Assembly: GCF_014647895.1 (NCBI RefSeq)
Contig: NZ_BMQB01000001.1
Span: 744,001-808,000 of the forward strand
Reading direction: 5' to 3'
DNA from: Pilimelia anulata
GTDB taxonomy: Bacteria; Actinomycetota; Actinomycetes; Mycobacteriales; Micromonosporaceae
Length of the DNA: 64,000 bases
This document shows positions 1-8,380 of the stretch, one piece after another. Made by a program: the position numbers and the translations under genes. The number at the start of each line of letters is the position of its first letter. Position 1 is the first letter of the stretch. The notes below the pieces were generated by a model that had not been told where the DNA came from, ran no database searches, and was given only the letters and a program-made list of their open reading frames with translations.

Positions 1-729
1 GGCGACGGCCAGGACCAGCGCGGCGAACGCACGCGACAGCATCGGCCCCGAGGCCCGGCGGGCCAGCTTCACCCCGACCAGCGACCCGGCGATCGCCGCG
101 ATCGTGAACGGCAGCAGCACCGGCCAGTCCGGCTGCGCGTCGGTCAGCCGGGGGATCAGCGCGGCGATGCAGTTCACGGCCGTGACCAGCAGCGACGTGC
201 CGGTGGCCCGGCGGATCGGCATCCGCAGGACCAGGACCAGCGCCGGGACGATCAGGAAGCCCCCGCCGACGCCCAGCAGCCCGGTGAGGAAGCCGACGCC
301 CGCGCCGACGGCGATCGTGCGGGCCAGCGGCCAGCCGCCGGTGGGCAGCGCGCCGGCGGGCTCGGCCGGGACGCGCCGGCGGGTCAGCAGCCCGACCCCG
401 CAGGCGATCATGACGACGGCCAGCGCGAGCAGCTCGACCCGCGGCGGGATCAGCGGGCTGACCAGCGAGCCGAGGGCGGCGGTCCCGGCGCCGGACGCGG
501 CCAGCACCCCGCCCGAGCGCCAGCACACCTGCCGGGACCGGGCCTGCGGCAGCAGCACGATCGTCGCGGTCAGGCCGACCACGATGAGGCTGCCGGTGAC
601 CGCCTCGCGGGCGTTCTGGCCGACCAGGTACAGCAGCGCCGGCACGGTCAGCACGGCCCCGCCGCCGCCGAGGCCGCCGAGTACCGCGCCGATCAGCGCG
701 CCGACGGCGAGGACCAGGACGGCGCTCAC
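1..729 (-). CDS. TauE/SafE-family sulfite/anion exporter (partial, runs off the left edge)
   Basis: The reverse strand is open from a GTG at 729 to base 1 (243 codons), so the C-terminus lies outside the window. The product is almost entirely hydrophobic. It has two glycine-rich repeats (GGLGGGGAVLTVP near residue 18 and GLLGVGGGFLIVP near 150), the duplicated half-motif of TauE/SafE permeases. The family moves sulfite, sulfoacetate or related anions across the membrane; the substrate cannot be read here. The start overlaps the stop of the GntR gene in a GTGA, so the two are probably translationally coupled and the GntR protein probably controls this exporter. No RBS independent of the upstream gene is evident. 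Confidence 0.85.
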   Translation of the reverse strand, partial: MSAVLVLAVGALIGAVLGGLGGGGAVLTVPALLYLVGQNAREAVTGSLIVVGLTATIVLLPQARSRQVCWRSGGVLAASGAGTAALGSLVSPLIPPRVELLALAVVMIACGVGLLTRRRVPAEPAGALPTGGWPLARTIAVGAGVGFLTGLLGVGGGFLIVPALVLVLRMPIRRATGTSLLVTAVNCIAALIPRLTDAQPDWPVLLPFTIAAIAGSLVGVKLARRASGPMLSRAFAALVLAVA

Positions 730-1502
730 GCCGGCACCGCCGCCGGGAAGCGGTACCCGGCCCGGGCGGTGAACTCGGCGCTGACCGTGAACCGGTCGCC
801 CCGGACGACGGTGTGCCGCCACTCGACCGCCTGCTCCCCGCTGCGGGCGAGCCGGTCGATCGTGAAGACGGCGACCGTCTCGTCCAGCCCGAGCAGACAT
901 CGCTCGGCGGCGGTGGGCACGGCGGCCCGGTACTGCTCCCGGCCGCCGGTGATCTCGTGGCCGCAGGTGCCGGCCAGCTCGTCGTACAGGGCGGTGTGGG
1001 TGAAGTCGGCGTCCAGCAGCCCGACGGCGATGGTCGCCGGCAGCCACGCCCGGTCGAAGGCCAGCGGCTCGCCGTCGGCGAGCCGGACCCGTTCGAGGTA
1101 GACCAGGGCCGCCCGGGGCGCCAGCCCGAGGTGGGCGGCGGCGATCTCGTCGGTGCGCAGGTCCAGCGCCCGGACGATGCTGTGCTGCCGCTGCCCGACC
1201 GCCTCGACGGCGGCGAACAGGCTGTACAGCCGGTCCAGCGGCTGGTCGATCTCCCGCGGCGCCGGGCGGGACGGGCGGCCCCGGCCGGCGACGACGCGGC
1301 CGTCGCTGCGCAGCCGGCGCAGCGCCTCGCGGATGGTGTGCCGGCTGACGCCGTACTGCTGGACCAGGGCGAACTCGCCCGGGAAGGCGCCGTCGAACTC
1401 GCCGGCGGTGAGCCGGCGGGCCAGGTCGTCGTGAACCTGGGCCCAGAGGGGGAGTGCGCTGTCGCGGTCGACCGGGCGCGCGCCCGGCGGGGGGCTGGTC
1501 AC
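726..1502 (-). CDS. GntR-family regulator with UTRA ligand domain (HutC type)
   Basis: The protein has 258 residues. The N-terminal winged helix (about 15-80) shows the GntR pattern, with YGVSRHTIREALRRLRSDG as recognition region. The rest (about 95-245) matches a UTRA domain, which binds a small effector and releases DNA. It is the first gene of a two-gene unit with the TauE/SafE exporter, a common repressor/transporter pairing. The GTG start at 1502 is the only one available: the next in-frame codon upstream is a stop. A GAGGGG lies directly against the start, too close for a normal Shine-Dalgarno, so initiation may be leaderless. The effector is unknown; something exported by the partner is a reasonable guess. 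Confidence 0.85.
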   Translation of the reverse strand: MTSPPPGARPVDRDSALPLWAQVHDDLARRLTAGEFDGAFPGEFALVQQYGVSRHTIREALRRLRSDGRVVAGRGRPSRPAPREIDQPLDRLYSLFAAVEAVGQRQHSIVRALDLRTDEIAAAHLGLAPRAALVYLERVRLADGEPLAFDRAWLPATIAVGLLDADFTHTALYDELAGTCGHEITGGREQYRAAVPTAAERCLLGLDETVAVFTIDRLARSGEQAVEWRHTVVRGDRFTVSAEFTARAGYRFPAAVPA

Positions 1503-1510
1503 CCCTCAAA

Positions 1511-1520
1511 TGTACGGACA
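1511..1520. promoter_or_regulatory. possible GntR operator
   Basis: The decamer TGTACGGACA, an imperfect TGT-N4-ACA dyad, begins 8 bp upstream of the GntR start codon. HutC-type regulators often bind short dyads over their own promoter. The site is short and only suggestive. Confidence 0.25.
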
Positions 1521-1692
1521 TCCGCACACCCTGCCAAGTCCGGTCGGCCGGAACGGGCGGGCCGACCGGTACCCCCCGGACCGCGCACCCGGCCACGAAC
1601 GGCGCAGCGGGGCCCCGAACGGGCGGCGAATCCTGAGTGGACCGGCCCGGATCGGGGTGCGCGGCGCGTGCCGCAAACCCCTGATCGGCAGG

Positions 1693-1704
1693 TAGGCTCG
1701 CCCA
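1693..1704 (+). promoter_or_regulatory. -10 element of a probable leaderless promoter
   Basis: TAGGCT at 1693-1698 is followed by 6 nt and then the ATG at 1705. This is the usual arrangement of actinobacterial leaderless promoters, where transcription begins at the A of the start codon. Confidence 0.5.
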
Positions 1705-2115
1705 ATGCGCGCCACGCCCCCGCCAGATTTCGGTGCCGACGGCGCCGCCGGTGGGCTGACCGAGTCCGACCCCGGCGCCGCGCTGCCCCCGCCGGCCCGG
1801 ATGCGGCAGGGCGAGGTCTGGACGGTGGGCAACCGCAGCGACCTGCGGTACCGGGTGCTGGTGCTCACCGGCGACGCGTACAACGACCGGGAGAACGCCG
1901 CCCCGCTGTGCGCGCCGATCGTCCGGCTGCGCGGCATGGCCGACCTGCCCCCGTACGCGGTCCCGCTGGCCGAGCAGGACCCGATCACCGGCGTCGTCGT
2001 GCTGAACCGGCTCCGCCGGCTGCCCGCCTACGCCGGGGCCGAGCGGATCGGCATGATCACCGGGTCGAGCATGGCCCGGCTGCACGACGCGCTGCGCTTC
2101 CTCTTCGAACTCTGA
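1705..2115 (+). CDS. PemK/MazF-like protein, no antitoxin visible
   Basis: The protein has 136 residues. After a proline-rich leader of about 32 residues comes a compact beta-rich domain with the MazF/PemK pattern: RQGEVWTV, a strand around YRVLVLTGDAYN, a short APIVR strand, a VPLAEQDPITGVVVLNRL stretch and a final helix (MARLHDALRFLF). MazF proteins are sequence-specific mRNA endonucleases. Catalytic competence cannot be judged from the sequence. No small antitoxin ORF adjoins it: upstream is the divergent GntR gene and downstream a redox lipoprotein. Solitary MazF-like genes of this kind are common in actinomycetes and may not be classical toxins. Confidence 0.65.
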   Translation: MRATPPPDFGADGAAGGLTESDPGAALPPPARMRQGEVWTVGNRSDLRYRVLVLTGDAYNDRENAAPLCAPIVRLRGMADLPPYAVPLAEQDPITGVVVLNRLRRLPAYAGAERIGMITGSSMARLHDALRFLFEL

Positions 2116-2235
2116 CGCCCCGCCGGTCCCACCGGCCCCGGGCCCGCGGCCCGGTCATCCGGCGGCGGCTGAACTCTCCGGCCGCGCCGCCCGTACCCCT
2201 GCGTGACCTCGTACTCCGTGTGTCCGGAGGTGGCT

Positions 2236-2808
2236 GTGCCCCGTCGAGTCCGTATCGCCCTCGCCGGCCTGTTCCTGGTCGGCGCCGCCGGCTGCGCGCC
2301 GGTCGCCCCGGCCGACGAGCCGCCCCCGCCCGCCGCCCGCGCGGCGGCCACGGCCGGGGCTGCCGCGAGCCCCGCCGCCGCGGACCCCGCCCCGCCCGCC
2401 GTCGTACCGGCGGCGCTGCGGTTCACCGGGAAGACCATCGACGGCGCGGCGTTCGACGGCGGCGGCCTCGCCGGCAAGCCCGCGGTGCTCTGGTTCTGGG
2501 CGCCGTTCTGCGCCACCTGCGCCGGCCAGGCCCCGACCATGACCGACCTGACGAAGCAGTACGGCGACCGCGTCGGCATCGTCGGCGTCGCCGGCCTGGG
2601 CAGCCGCCCGGCCATGCGCGAGTTCATCACCGACACCAAGGTCGAGGGCGTCCGGCACCTCGACGACGGCGCCGGCGCGGTGTGGCGGCGGTTCGGGATC
2701 GTCGAGCAGAGCGTGTTCGTCATCCTCGACGCCGACGGCAACGTGCTGCACAAGGGCTGGCTGGACTCGCTGGACCTGACCCGCCGGGTCGAGAAGCTGG
2801 CCGCGTGA
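2236..2808 (+). CDS. TlpA/ResA-like thioredoxin-fold lipoprotein
   Basis: From GTG 2236 the protein has 190 residues. A GGAGG at 2226-2230 lies 5 nt before this codon, which favours it over the in-frame starts at 2203 and 2230. A basic n-region and hydrophobic stretch end in VGAAGC, a lipobox, so the mature protein is probably tethered outside the membrane. An Ala/Pro linker precedes a thioredoxin fold with WAPFCATC, a redox-active CxxC. The next gene, a CcdA-like membrane protein, overlaps its stop by 4 bp and would supply electrons. The pair probably reduces exported disulfides, for example during cytochrome c maturation; the target is inference. Confidence 0.85.
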   Translation: MPRRVRIALAGLFLVGAAGCAPVAPADEPPPPAARAAATAGAAASPAAADPAPPAVVPAALRFTGKTIDGAAFDGGGLAGKPAVLWFWAPFCATCAGQAPTMTDLTKQYGDRVGIVGVAGLGSRPAMREFITDTKVEGVRHLDDGAGAVWRRFGIVEQSVFVILDADGNVLHKGWLDSLDLTRRVEKLAA

Positions 2809-3806
2809 CCGGCGCCGACTGGGCGCTGGCCGTCACCGCCGGCGCCGTCGCCGCCGTGAACCCGTGCGGCTTCGCCGTCCTCCCGGCGTACCTGTCCCTG
2901 CTCGCCGCGCCGGGCGACCCGCCGGCCCGGGCCGCCCGCCGGGCGCTGCGCGGCGCCGCCGCGATGACCGCCGGCTTCGCCGCGGTGTTCGCCGCCGCCG
3001 GCGCCCTGCTGGACGCCCTCGGCCCGGTGCTGCAACCGCGGCTGCCGTGGGTGACGATCGTGCTCGGCGCGGTCCTGGTCGGCACCGGCGCGCTGGTCGC
3101 CGCCGGCCGGGCGCTGCCGCTGCCCCGCGGCATCACCCGCGCGCCGCGGCTGACCGGCTCGGCGTGGTCGCTGGTGGCGTTCGGCGCGGCGTACGCGGCG
3201 GCGTCGCTGAGCTGCGCGATCGGGCCGTTCCTCGCCGTCGTGCTGGCCGGCGCCCGCGGCGGCGGGGTGCTGCCCTTCCTCGGGTACGCCGCCGGCATGG
3301 GCGCCGTCGTCGCGGTCACTGGCCTGGCCGTCGTCCTCGCCCGGAGCTGGCTGCTCGGCCGGCTGCGCCGGCTGTCGGCGTGGCTGCCCCGGCTCGCCGG
3401 CGGGCTGCTCGCGGTCGCCGGCGCGTACCTGGCGTACTACGGCTGGTACGAGCTGCGGGTGCTGCGCGACCCGGCGGCGGCCGCGGGCGACCCGGTCGTC
3501 GCGGCGGGCGCGGCCGCCCAGCGCGCCGCGGCCGGCACGCTGGCCGCGCTGGACCCGCGGGTGCTGGCCGCCGCGCTCGCCGCCCTGGCCGTGCTGGTGC
3601 TCGCGCTCGCGGTCGGCCCGCGGCTGCGCGCCCGCCGCGCGGCCGCGGGTCCGGGCCGGCGCGGCCGCCCGCTGCGCGCCGCCCGCCGGGTCGTCTCCCG
3701 CCGGCTGGCCGGGCGCCGGCTCGCGGCGGGCCGGTGGCCGCGCTTCACGGCGCCGGCGCCAGCCTCCCGCCGCCCCCGCCCGCGGGTCGCCGCCCCGCCG
3801 CGCTGA
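2805..3806 (+). CDS. CcdA/DsbD-like transmembrane thiol-electron carrier
   Basis: The protein has 333 residues and starts at a GTG overlapping the previous stop (GTGA). NPCGFAVLPAYLSL near residue 23 is the first-helix signature of CcdA/DsbD, and a second cysteine appears in SLSCAIGPF near residue 130. About six transmembrane helices fill residues 1-230. CcdA moves reducing equivalents from cytoplasmic thioredoxin to an exported thioredoxin-like protein, here presumably the TlpA-like lipoprotein. Unusual is a C-terminal extension (about 235-333) with one more hydrophobic segment and an Arg/Pro-rich basic tail that ordinary CcdA lacks. Confidence 0.85.
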   Translation: MTGADWALAVTAGAVAAVNPCGFAVLPAYLSLLAAPGDPPARAARRALRGAAAMTAGFAAVFAAAGALLDALGPVLQPRLPWVTIVLGAVLVGTGALVAAGRALPLPRGITRAPRLTGSAWSLVAFGAAYAAASLSCAIGPFLAVVLAGARGGGVLPFLGYAAGMGAVVAVTGLAVVLARSWLLGRLRRLSAWLPRLAGGLLAVAGAYLAYYGWYELRVLRDPAAAAGDPVVAAGAAAQRAAAGTLAALDPRVLAAALAALAVLVLALAVGPRLRARRAAAGPGRRGRPLRAARRVVSRRLAGRRLAAGRWPRFTAPAPASRRPRPRVAAPPR

Positions 3807-4048
3807 CCGGCCGGGCGCACCCTCGGGCGCCGCGCTCATCGAGCCGTTGCCGAGCCTCTGCCCTCCGAGCGCCCCCCCGCGCCGCGCATCCCGCGCCGGG
3901 CCCGGACGCCGCGGCGTCGCCGGGCGTTGCGTCCGGGGCATGTTGATCTTTGTGGATGGTCGGCGGGGGGTGTCGCCGCGCGCGCGGAGGGTGACGCCGG
4001 GCCCGCCGCCGGGGCGCCCCCGCGACAGCCGGCGGCGGGAGCGGCAGA

Positions 4049-6685
4049 ATGGCGCACGTGACCTCCATGATCGATCAGCGCCTGGCCGCGGAACTCGGCG
4101 TCGAGACCGGCCGGGTGACCGCCGCGGTGGGCCTGCTCGACGGCGGCGCCACCGTGCCGTTCATCGCCCGGTACCGCAAGGAAGCCACCGACTCCCTCGA
4201 CGACGCCCAGCTCCGCACGCTGGAGGAGCGGCTGCGGTACCTGCGCGAACTGGAGGACCGGCGGGCCACCGTCCTCGAATCGATCCGCTCCCGCGGCCAG
4301 CTCACCGACGAGCTGGCCGAGCGGATCGCCGCCGCCGACTCCAAGGCGCGGCTGGAGGACATCTACCTGCCGTACAAGCCGCGCCGCCGGACCAAGGCCC
4401 AGATCGCCCGCGAGGCCGGCCTCGGCCCGCTCGCCGAGCTGCTGCTCACCGACCCGACCGGCGACCCGCTGACCGTCGCCGGTGCGTACGTCAACCCGGA
4501 GGTCGCGGTCGCCGACGCCGCCGCCGCGCTGGAGGGCGCGCGGGCGATCCTGGTCGAGCGCTGCGCCGAGGACGCCGACCTCATCGGCGAGCTGCGCGAG
4601 CAGATGTGGCAGCGCGGCCGGGTCGCCGCCCGGGTCCGCGCCGGCAAGGAGACCGAGGGCGCGAAGTTCGCCGACTACTTCGACTTCGCCGAGGCGTTCA
4701 CCAGCCTGCCCGCGCACCGGGTGCTGGCGCTGTTCCGGGGCGAGAAGGAGGGCGTCCTCGACGTCGCCCTGGAGCCGGACGCCGAGCCGCCCGCGCCGGG
4801 CGTGCGCACCACGTACGAGGCCCGGATCGCCGCGCACGTCGGCGTCGAGGACCGCGGCCGGACCGGGGACAAGTGGCTGCTGGACACCGTTCGCTGGTCC
4901 TGGCGCACCCGCATCCTCGTGCACCTCGGCATCGACCTGCGCGCCCGGCTCTGGCAGGCGGCCGAGGACGAGGCCGTCCGGGTGTTCGCCGGCAACCTGC
5001 GCGACCTGCTGCTGGCCGCGCCCGCCGGCCCGCGGTCCACCCTCGGCCTGGACCCCGGCCTGCGCACCGGCGTGAAGGTCGCCGTCGTCGACGCCACCGG
5101 CCGGGTCGCCGAGACGGCCACGATCTTCCCGCACGAGCCGCGCCGCCAGTGGGACGCGTCCCTGGCCACGCTCGCGAAACTCTGCGAACAGCACGCCATC
5201 GAACTGGTGGCCATCGGCAACGGCACGGCGTCCCGGGAGACCGACCGGCTCGCCGCCGACCTGGTCAAGCTGCGGCCCGGGTTGATCAAGGTGGTCGTCT
5301 CGGAGGCCGGCGCGTCGGTCTACTCGGCGTCGGCGTACGCGTCCGAGGAGCTGCCCGAGCTGGACGTCTCGCTGCGCGGCGCCGTCTCCATCGCCCGCCG
5401 CCTGCAGGACCCGCTGGCCGAGCTGGTCAAGATCGAACCGCGCTCGATCGGCGTCGGCCAGTACCAGCACGACGTCGCCGAGTCCCGCCTGGCCCGCTCG
5501 CTGGACGCGGTCGTCGAGGACTGCGTCAACGGCGTCGGCGTCGACCTCAACACCGCGTCGGTGCCGCTGCTCGCCCGGGTCTCCGGGATCAGCCCGACGC
5601 TGGCGGAGAACATCGTCCGGCACCGCGAGGCGCGCGGCCGGTTCGGCTCCCGGGCGGACCTGCACGGCGTACCGCGGCTCGGCCCCAAGGCGTTCGAGCA
5701 GTGCGCGGGCTTCCTGCGGATCACCGGCGGCGCCGACCCGCTGGACGCCTCCGGCGTGCACCCCGAGGCGTACCCGCTGGCCCGCCGCATCGCGACCGCC
5801 GCCGGTACGGACGTCGCCGCCCTGGCCGGCAACGCCGCGGCCCTGCGCCCGCTGCGCCCGGCGGAGTTCGCCGACGACAACTTCGGCCTGCCGACCGTCA
5901 CCGACATCCTCGCCGAGCTGGAGAAGCCCGGCCGCGACCCGCGCCCCGGCTTCCGGACCGCCGCGTTCGCCGAGGGCGTGGAGACGCTCGCCGACCTGCG
6001 CCCCGGCCAGTTGCTGGAGGGCGTGGTGACGAACGTCGCGGCCTTCGGCGCCTTCGTGGACGTCGGCGTCCACCAGGACGGGCTGGTGCACATCTCGGCG
6101 CTGGCCGACCGGTACGTCGAGGACCCGCGGGATGTGGTCAAGTCGGGCGACATCGTCAAGGTCCGGGTGCTGGAGGTGGACGCGGTCCGCAAGCGCATCT
6201 CCCTGACGATGCGCACGGCCGACGACGCCCGCCCGCCGCGCCCGCGGGGCGAGGGCGCGCGCGGCGGCGCCGGCCGGGACAGCGGCGCTGGTCGGGAGGG
6301 CGGTGCTGGTCGGGACGGCGGCGCTGGTCGGGACGGCGGCGGTGCCGGCCGGGACGGCAGTGGCCGGTCGGACCGGGCCGGGCAGCGGGCCGGCGACGCG
6401 CGCGGTGACCGGGCGGGGCAGCGCGGCGGGGCGGCGCGCGGTGATCGATCCGGGCAGCGGGGCGAGGGTCGCGCGGGGCAGCCGGCCGCCGAGCGGTCCG
6501 GGCAGCGGGGCGGCGACGGGCGCGGCGAGCGGTCCGGGCAGCGGGACGCGGGTGGCCGTACCGGGCAGCGGAGCGACCGCGAGCGCAAGGGCGCGGACCG
6601 GGGCCGCGGGTCGGGCGGGCAGGGCGGGCGCCCGGCGCCGGACAGCGCGATGGCCGACGCCCTGCGCCGCGCCGGCCTGGCCTGA
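4049..6685 (+). CDS. tex: Tex-family transcription accessory / RNA-binding protein
   Basis: The protein has 878 residues in the standard Tex order: an N-terminal helical region ([15 protein letters not shown] near residue 35), a YqgF/RNase H-like domain starting at [10 protein letters not shown] (about 332), helix-hairpin-helix segments (about 490-560) and an S1 RNA-binding domain (about 655-725). Tex binds nucleic acids and is linked to transcription. ATG 4049 has a GGGAG about 9 nt upstream; ATG 4067 is a possible alternative. A Gly/Arg/Ser-rich tail from about 733 to the end is built of repeats and extends beyond a typical Tex. The gene ends 34 codons before a strong hairpin. Confidence 0.9.
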   Translation: MAHVTSMIDQRLAAELGVETGRVTAAVGLLDGGATVPFIARYRKEATDSLDDAQLRTLEERLRYLRELEDRRATVLESIRSRGQLTDELAERIAAADSKARLEDIYLPYKPRRRTKAQIAREAGLGPLAELLLTDPTGDPLTVAGAYVNPEVAVADAAAALEGARAILVERCAEDADLIGELREQMWQRGRVAARVRAGKETEGAKFADYFDFAEAFTSLPAHRVLALFRGEKEGVLDVALEPDAEPPAPGVRTTYEARIAAHVGVEDRGRTGDKWLLDTVRWSWRTRILVHLGIDLRARLWQAAEDEAVRVFAGNLRDLLLAAPAGPRSTLGLDPGLRTGVKVAVVDATGRVAETATIFPHEPRRQWDASLATLAKLCEQHAIELVAIGNGTASRETDRLAADLVKLRPGLIKVVVSEAGASVYSASAYASEELPELDVSLRGAVSIARRLQDPLAELVKIEPRSIGVGQYQHDVAESRLARSLDAVVEDCVNGVGVDLNTASVPLLARVSGISPTLAENIVRHREARGRFGSRADLHGVPRLGPKAFEQCAGFLRITGGADPLDASGVHPEAYPLARRIATAAGTDVAALAGNAAALRPLRPAEFADDNFGLPTVTDILAELEKPGRDPRPGFRTAAFAEGVETLADLRPGQLLEGVVTNVAAFGAFVDVGVHQDGLVHISALADRYVEDPRDVVKSGDIVKVRVLEVDAVRKRISLTMRTADDARPPRPRGEGARGGAGRDSGAGREGGAGRDGGAGRDGGGAGRDGSGRSDRAGQRAGDARGDRAGQRGGAARGDRSGQRGEGRAGQPAAERSGQRGGDGRGERSGQRDAGGRTGQRSDRERKGADRGRGSGGQGGRPAPDSAMADALRRAGLA
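6271..6560 (+). repeat. short tandem repeats encoding the Gly/Arg-rich Tex tail
   Basis: Two families of in-frame repeats lie inside the tex gene. First are about five copies of a GGCGCTGGTCGGGACGGC-like unit encoding GRDGGA. Then come several copies of a GGGCAGCGGGGCG-like unit encoding SGQRG/AGQRG. The result is an RGG-like low-complexity tail, probably RNA-binding and prone to length change. Confidence 0.7.
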
Positions 6686-6740
6686 CCTTCTCCGCGCCGG
6701 CTGACCTGACCTCTCCGCGCCGGCGTGGCCTGACCTCGCC

Positions 6741-6774
6741 GCCCGGCCGGTCGGCCAACGCCATCCGGCCGGGC
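6741..6774. terminator. hairpin between convergent genes
   Basis: GCCCGGCCGG (6741-6750) pairs perfectly with CCGGCCGGGC (6765-6774) across a 14-nt loop. It lies between tex and the convergent small gene ending at 6811 and could terminate both. No U-tract follows, as usual in this GC range. Just upstream (6682-6740) are imperfect copies of CCTGACCTCTCCGCGCCGGC. Confidence 0.6.
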
Positions 6775-6810
6775 CACGCGAATGGTCTGGTGGGAGGTGG
6801 TCCGGGTGGG

Positions 6811-7140
6811 TCAGCCCGGGCAGCCGGCGGTCGCCGGGCGGAGGCGCAGTTCGTCGTCGTCGACGCTGACGATCTCGAACCGGCCGGCCCCGCGCGCCGA
6901 GGTGATCTCCAGCGTGTCCGGGGTGGCCACCCGCCACGCCCCGTCCCGCCCGACCGGCGCGTCGGCCGGGCCGGGAGAGTACTGGCAGAGGCTGCCGTCC
7001 GGGTGGAACTCGATGCCGTCCCGCCCGCGGGCCGGCGGCAGCGGCGCGTCCGCCGGCCGGTACACCCGGACGCCGGCCTCGTCCTCCTCGTGCACGTGTA
7101 CCCAGCGGCGGAACAGCGCGGGCGGCGGGCTCGGGCTCAC
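6811..7140 (-). CDS. conserved-looking hypothetical protein, 109 aa
   Basis: The gene starts at GTG 7140 with a near-perfect GGAGGTGA immediately upstream. The product is soluble and acidic, without signal peptide or membrane segment. It reads as a small beta protein (RRWVHVHEEDEAGVRVYRP, then FEIVSVDDDELRLRPATAG at the C-terminus). I do not recognise the family. Codon use matches real genes here, and the promoter and operator-like dyads upstream support expression. It is convergent with tex. Confidence 0.65.
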   Translation of the reverse strand: MSPSPPPALFRRWVHVHEEDEAGVRVYRPADAPLPPARGRDGIEFHPDGSLCQYSPGPADAPVGRDGAWRVATPDTLEITSARGAGRFEIVSVDDDELRLRPATAGCPG

Positions 7141-7152
7141 GACTCACCTCCG

Positions 7153-7190
7153 TGTCCGGACAGTGTGTCGACACGGTAACACGCTGTCAA
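7153..7190 (-). promoter_or_regulatory. promoter with two adjacent palindromes
   Basis: On the reverse strand a TTGACA -35 box (7185-7190) is followed after 17 bp by CACACT (7162-7167). Two perfect 10-bp palindromes, GTGTCGACAC (7165-7174) and TGTCCGGACA (7153-7162), cover the spacer end and -10 region. A regulator bound there would block the promoter. The dyads are directly visible; the function is inference. Confidence 0.4.
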
Positions 7191-7255
7191 ACACAATCAA
7201 TATGTGCGAATCGGCGTAGCGCCGGCCCCGGCCCGCCGGCGGGCGACCGGTACGG

Positions 7256-7435
7256 TCACCGGCTCCGCCGCACGGCCCGCACGCACCACACCACCGCGCC
7301 CACGACGAGCACGACGCCGATGAGCTGGAGTCCGGGCGAGTCGTCCTTCCCGCCGTACCAGACCGCGGCGGCGCCGAGCGCGACGACCAGCGCGGCCGCC
7401 GGGACGTACACCATGGCCTTCCCCTTCTCATTCAT
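7256..7435 (-). CDS. small two-helix membrane protein, 59 aa
   Basis: ATG 7435 lies inside the end of the XRE gene (ATGAATGA, 8-bp overlap). Reading continues for 59 codons to a TGA at 7256. The product has two hydrophobic helices (VYVPAAALVVALGAAAVWY and LQLIGVVLVVGAVVWCV), a short GKDDSPG turn and a basic RAVRRSR end. A GGAGTGGG upstream could serve as RBS. As the third gene of a tightly overlapping set with a DUF2975 membrane protein and an XRE regulator, it is probably real. No function can be assigned. Confidence 0.65.
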   Translation of the reverse strand: MNEKGKAMVYVPAAALVVALGAAAVWYGGKDDSPGLQLIGVVLVVGAVVWCVRAVRRSR

Positions 7436-7634
7436 CGACCCACTCCAGCAGGTCGCCGGGCTGGCAGTCGAGCACCCGGCACATGGCCTCCAGCGTGCTG
7501 AACCGCACGGCCTTGGCCCGGCCGTTCTTCAGCACCGCCACGTTCGCGGGCGTGAGCCCGACCCGTTCGGCGAACTCGCCGACGCTCATCTTGCGCTTGG
7601 CCAACTGGACATCGATGCGGACGACGATGGCCAT
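7428..7634 (-). CDS. small XRE/Cro-type regulator (YozG-like)
   Basis: The 68-residue protein is essentially one helix-turn-helix domain: MSVGEFAERVGLTPANVAVL followed by NGRAKAVRFSTLEAMCRVLDCQPGDLLEWVDE. This matches the compact Cro/CI regulators found next to DUF2975 membrane proteins, as in the yoaS-yozG pair of Bacillus. Its ATG overlaps the stop of the DUF2975 gene (TGATG) and its own stop overlaps the next gene, so all three are probably one mRNA. It may regulate its own operon. Confidence 0.85.
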   Translation of the reverse strand: MAIVVRIDVQLAKRKMSVGEFAERVGLTPANVAVLKNGRAKAVRFSTLEAMCRVLDCQPGDLLEWVDE

Positions 7635-8113
7635 CAGATGACCGCTTCCAGGTCGGTGCGCAGCGCGGTCGCCTTCTGCAGCAGCGCGCGCATGACGACC
7701 ATCAGCAGCCCCACCACGGTGACCCCGGTGAGCAGCAGGAGCAGCAGCATCGGCATGCCGGGGTCGTCGGCGTGCAGGACGACCCACGTGAAAACGCCGA
7801 CCAGGACGAGCCACGCCGTGCCGATCGACCAGACGATCGCATCGACCCAGATCATCGCGGCCTGGCTGAAGATGCGGTCCCGCTTGACGAGGGTCAGCAG
7901 TTTCCAGGTGGCGACGAGCACCACCTGCACGCAGAGGATGAGGACGACGGCGATGGCGGTCAGGGGCCAGCGCAGGTGGGCGTCCTGTGGTGATTCGCGT
8001 GCCATGTGCGCGAACTGCCCCGGCATGGACAGGGTCTGGAAGACCAGCAGGATCCCGAACAGGACGACAAGGAAGACACGGAGCAGCGCAACCGCTCGAT
8101 TCTCGGTAACCAT
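7634..8113 (-). CDS. DUF2975 membrane protein
   Basis: The 159-residue protein has four hydrophobic segments: LLRVFLVVLFGILLVF, LTAIAVVLILCVQVVLVAT, AIVWSIGTAWLVLVGVFTWV and MLLLLLLTGVTVVGLLMVVM. A conserved-looking RDRIFSQAAMIWVDAI sits between helices 2 and 3, the DUF2975 pattern. The function is unknown. Membrane proteins of this type pair with small XRE regulators, perhaps holding them inactive at the membrane. The ATG at 8113 follows a good promoter without leader, so the mRNA probably begins at the start codon. Confidence 0.8.
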   Translation of the reverse strand: MVTENRAVALLRVFLVVLFGILLVFQTLSMPGQFAHMARESPQDAHLRWPLTAIAVVLILCVQVVLVATWKLLTLVKRDRIFSQAAMIWVDAIVWSIGTAWLVLVGVFTWVVLHADDPGMPMLLLLLLTGVTVVGLLMVVMRALLQKATALRTDLEAVI

Positions 8114-8148
8114 ACATCGAGTATCAGCACGAACCTATCGAAAGTCAA
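8114..8148 (-). promoter_or_regulatory. leaderless promoter of the DUF2975-XRE operon
   Basis: On the reverse strand TTGACT (8143-8148), a 17-bp spacer and GATACT (8120-8125) are followed by 6 nt and the ATG at 8113. Spacing and hexamers fit a housekeeping sigma factor, and the mRNA would start at the AUG. CGAT elements repeat within the region, but no clear dyad was found. Confidence 0.6.
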
Positions 8149-8380
8149 TAGCTCACGAGATCATCATTCTGTCGGTCTCGCGGGAGGGCCGCGGGGCCGC
8201 CCAGCTCGTGATCGTGGGCTGGGCGACGCAATCCAGCCCTGATCCGGTACCTCACCCATGTTCGCCGGGACGGAGCGGCGAGCGATCCACTATGGAAGTT
8301 ATTGCTTCGTGACCCATGATGGGAGCCGGACACTCGGGCCACGGCCAGCGGCGCGAGCGCCGCATCCGGGGACTGGAGGG

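Noticed and set aside
1705..2115. A functional toxin-antitoxin pair
   Set aside because: No antitoxin-like small ORF lies directly upstream or downstream, so only a solitary PemK/MazF-like protein is supported.
3836..7174. A 1112-codon open frame on the reverse strand opposite tex
   Set aside because: It is Arg/Ala/Gly-rich without domains and mirrors the high third-position GC of tex, which has clear Tex, HhH and S1 motifs. It is a shadow frame.
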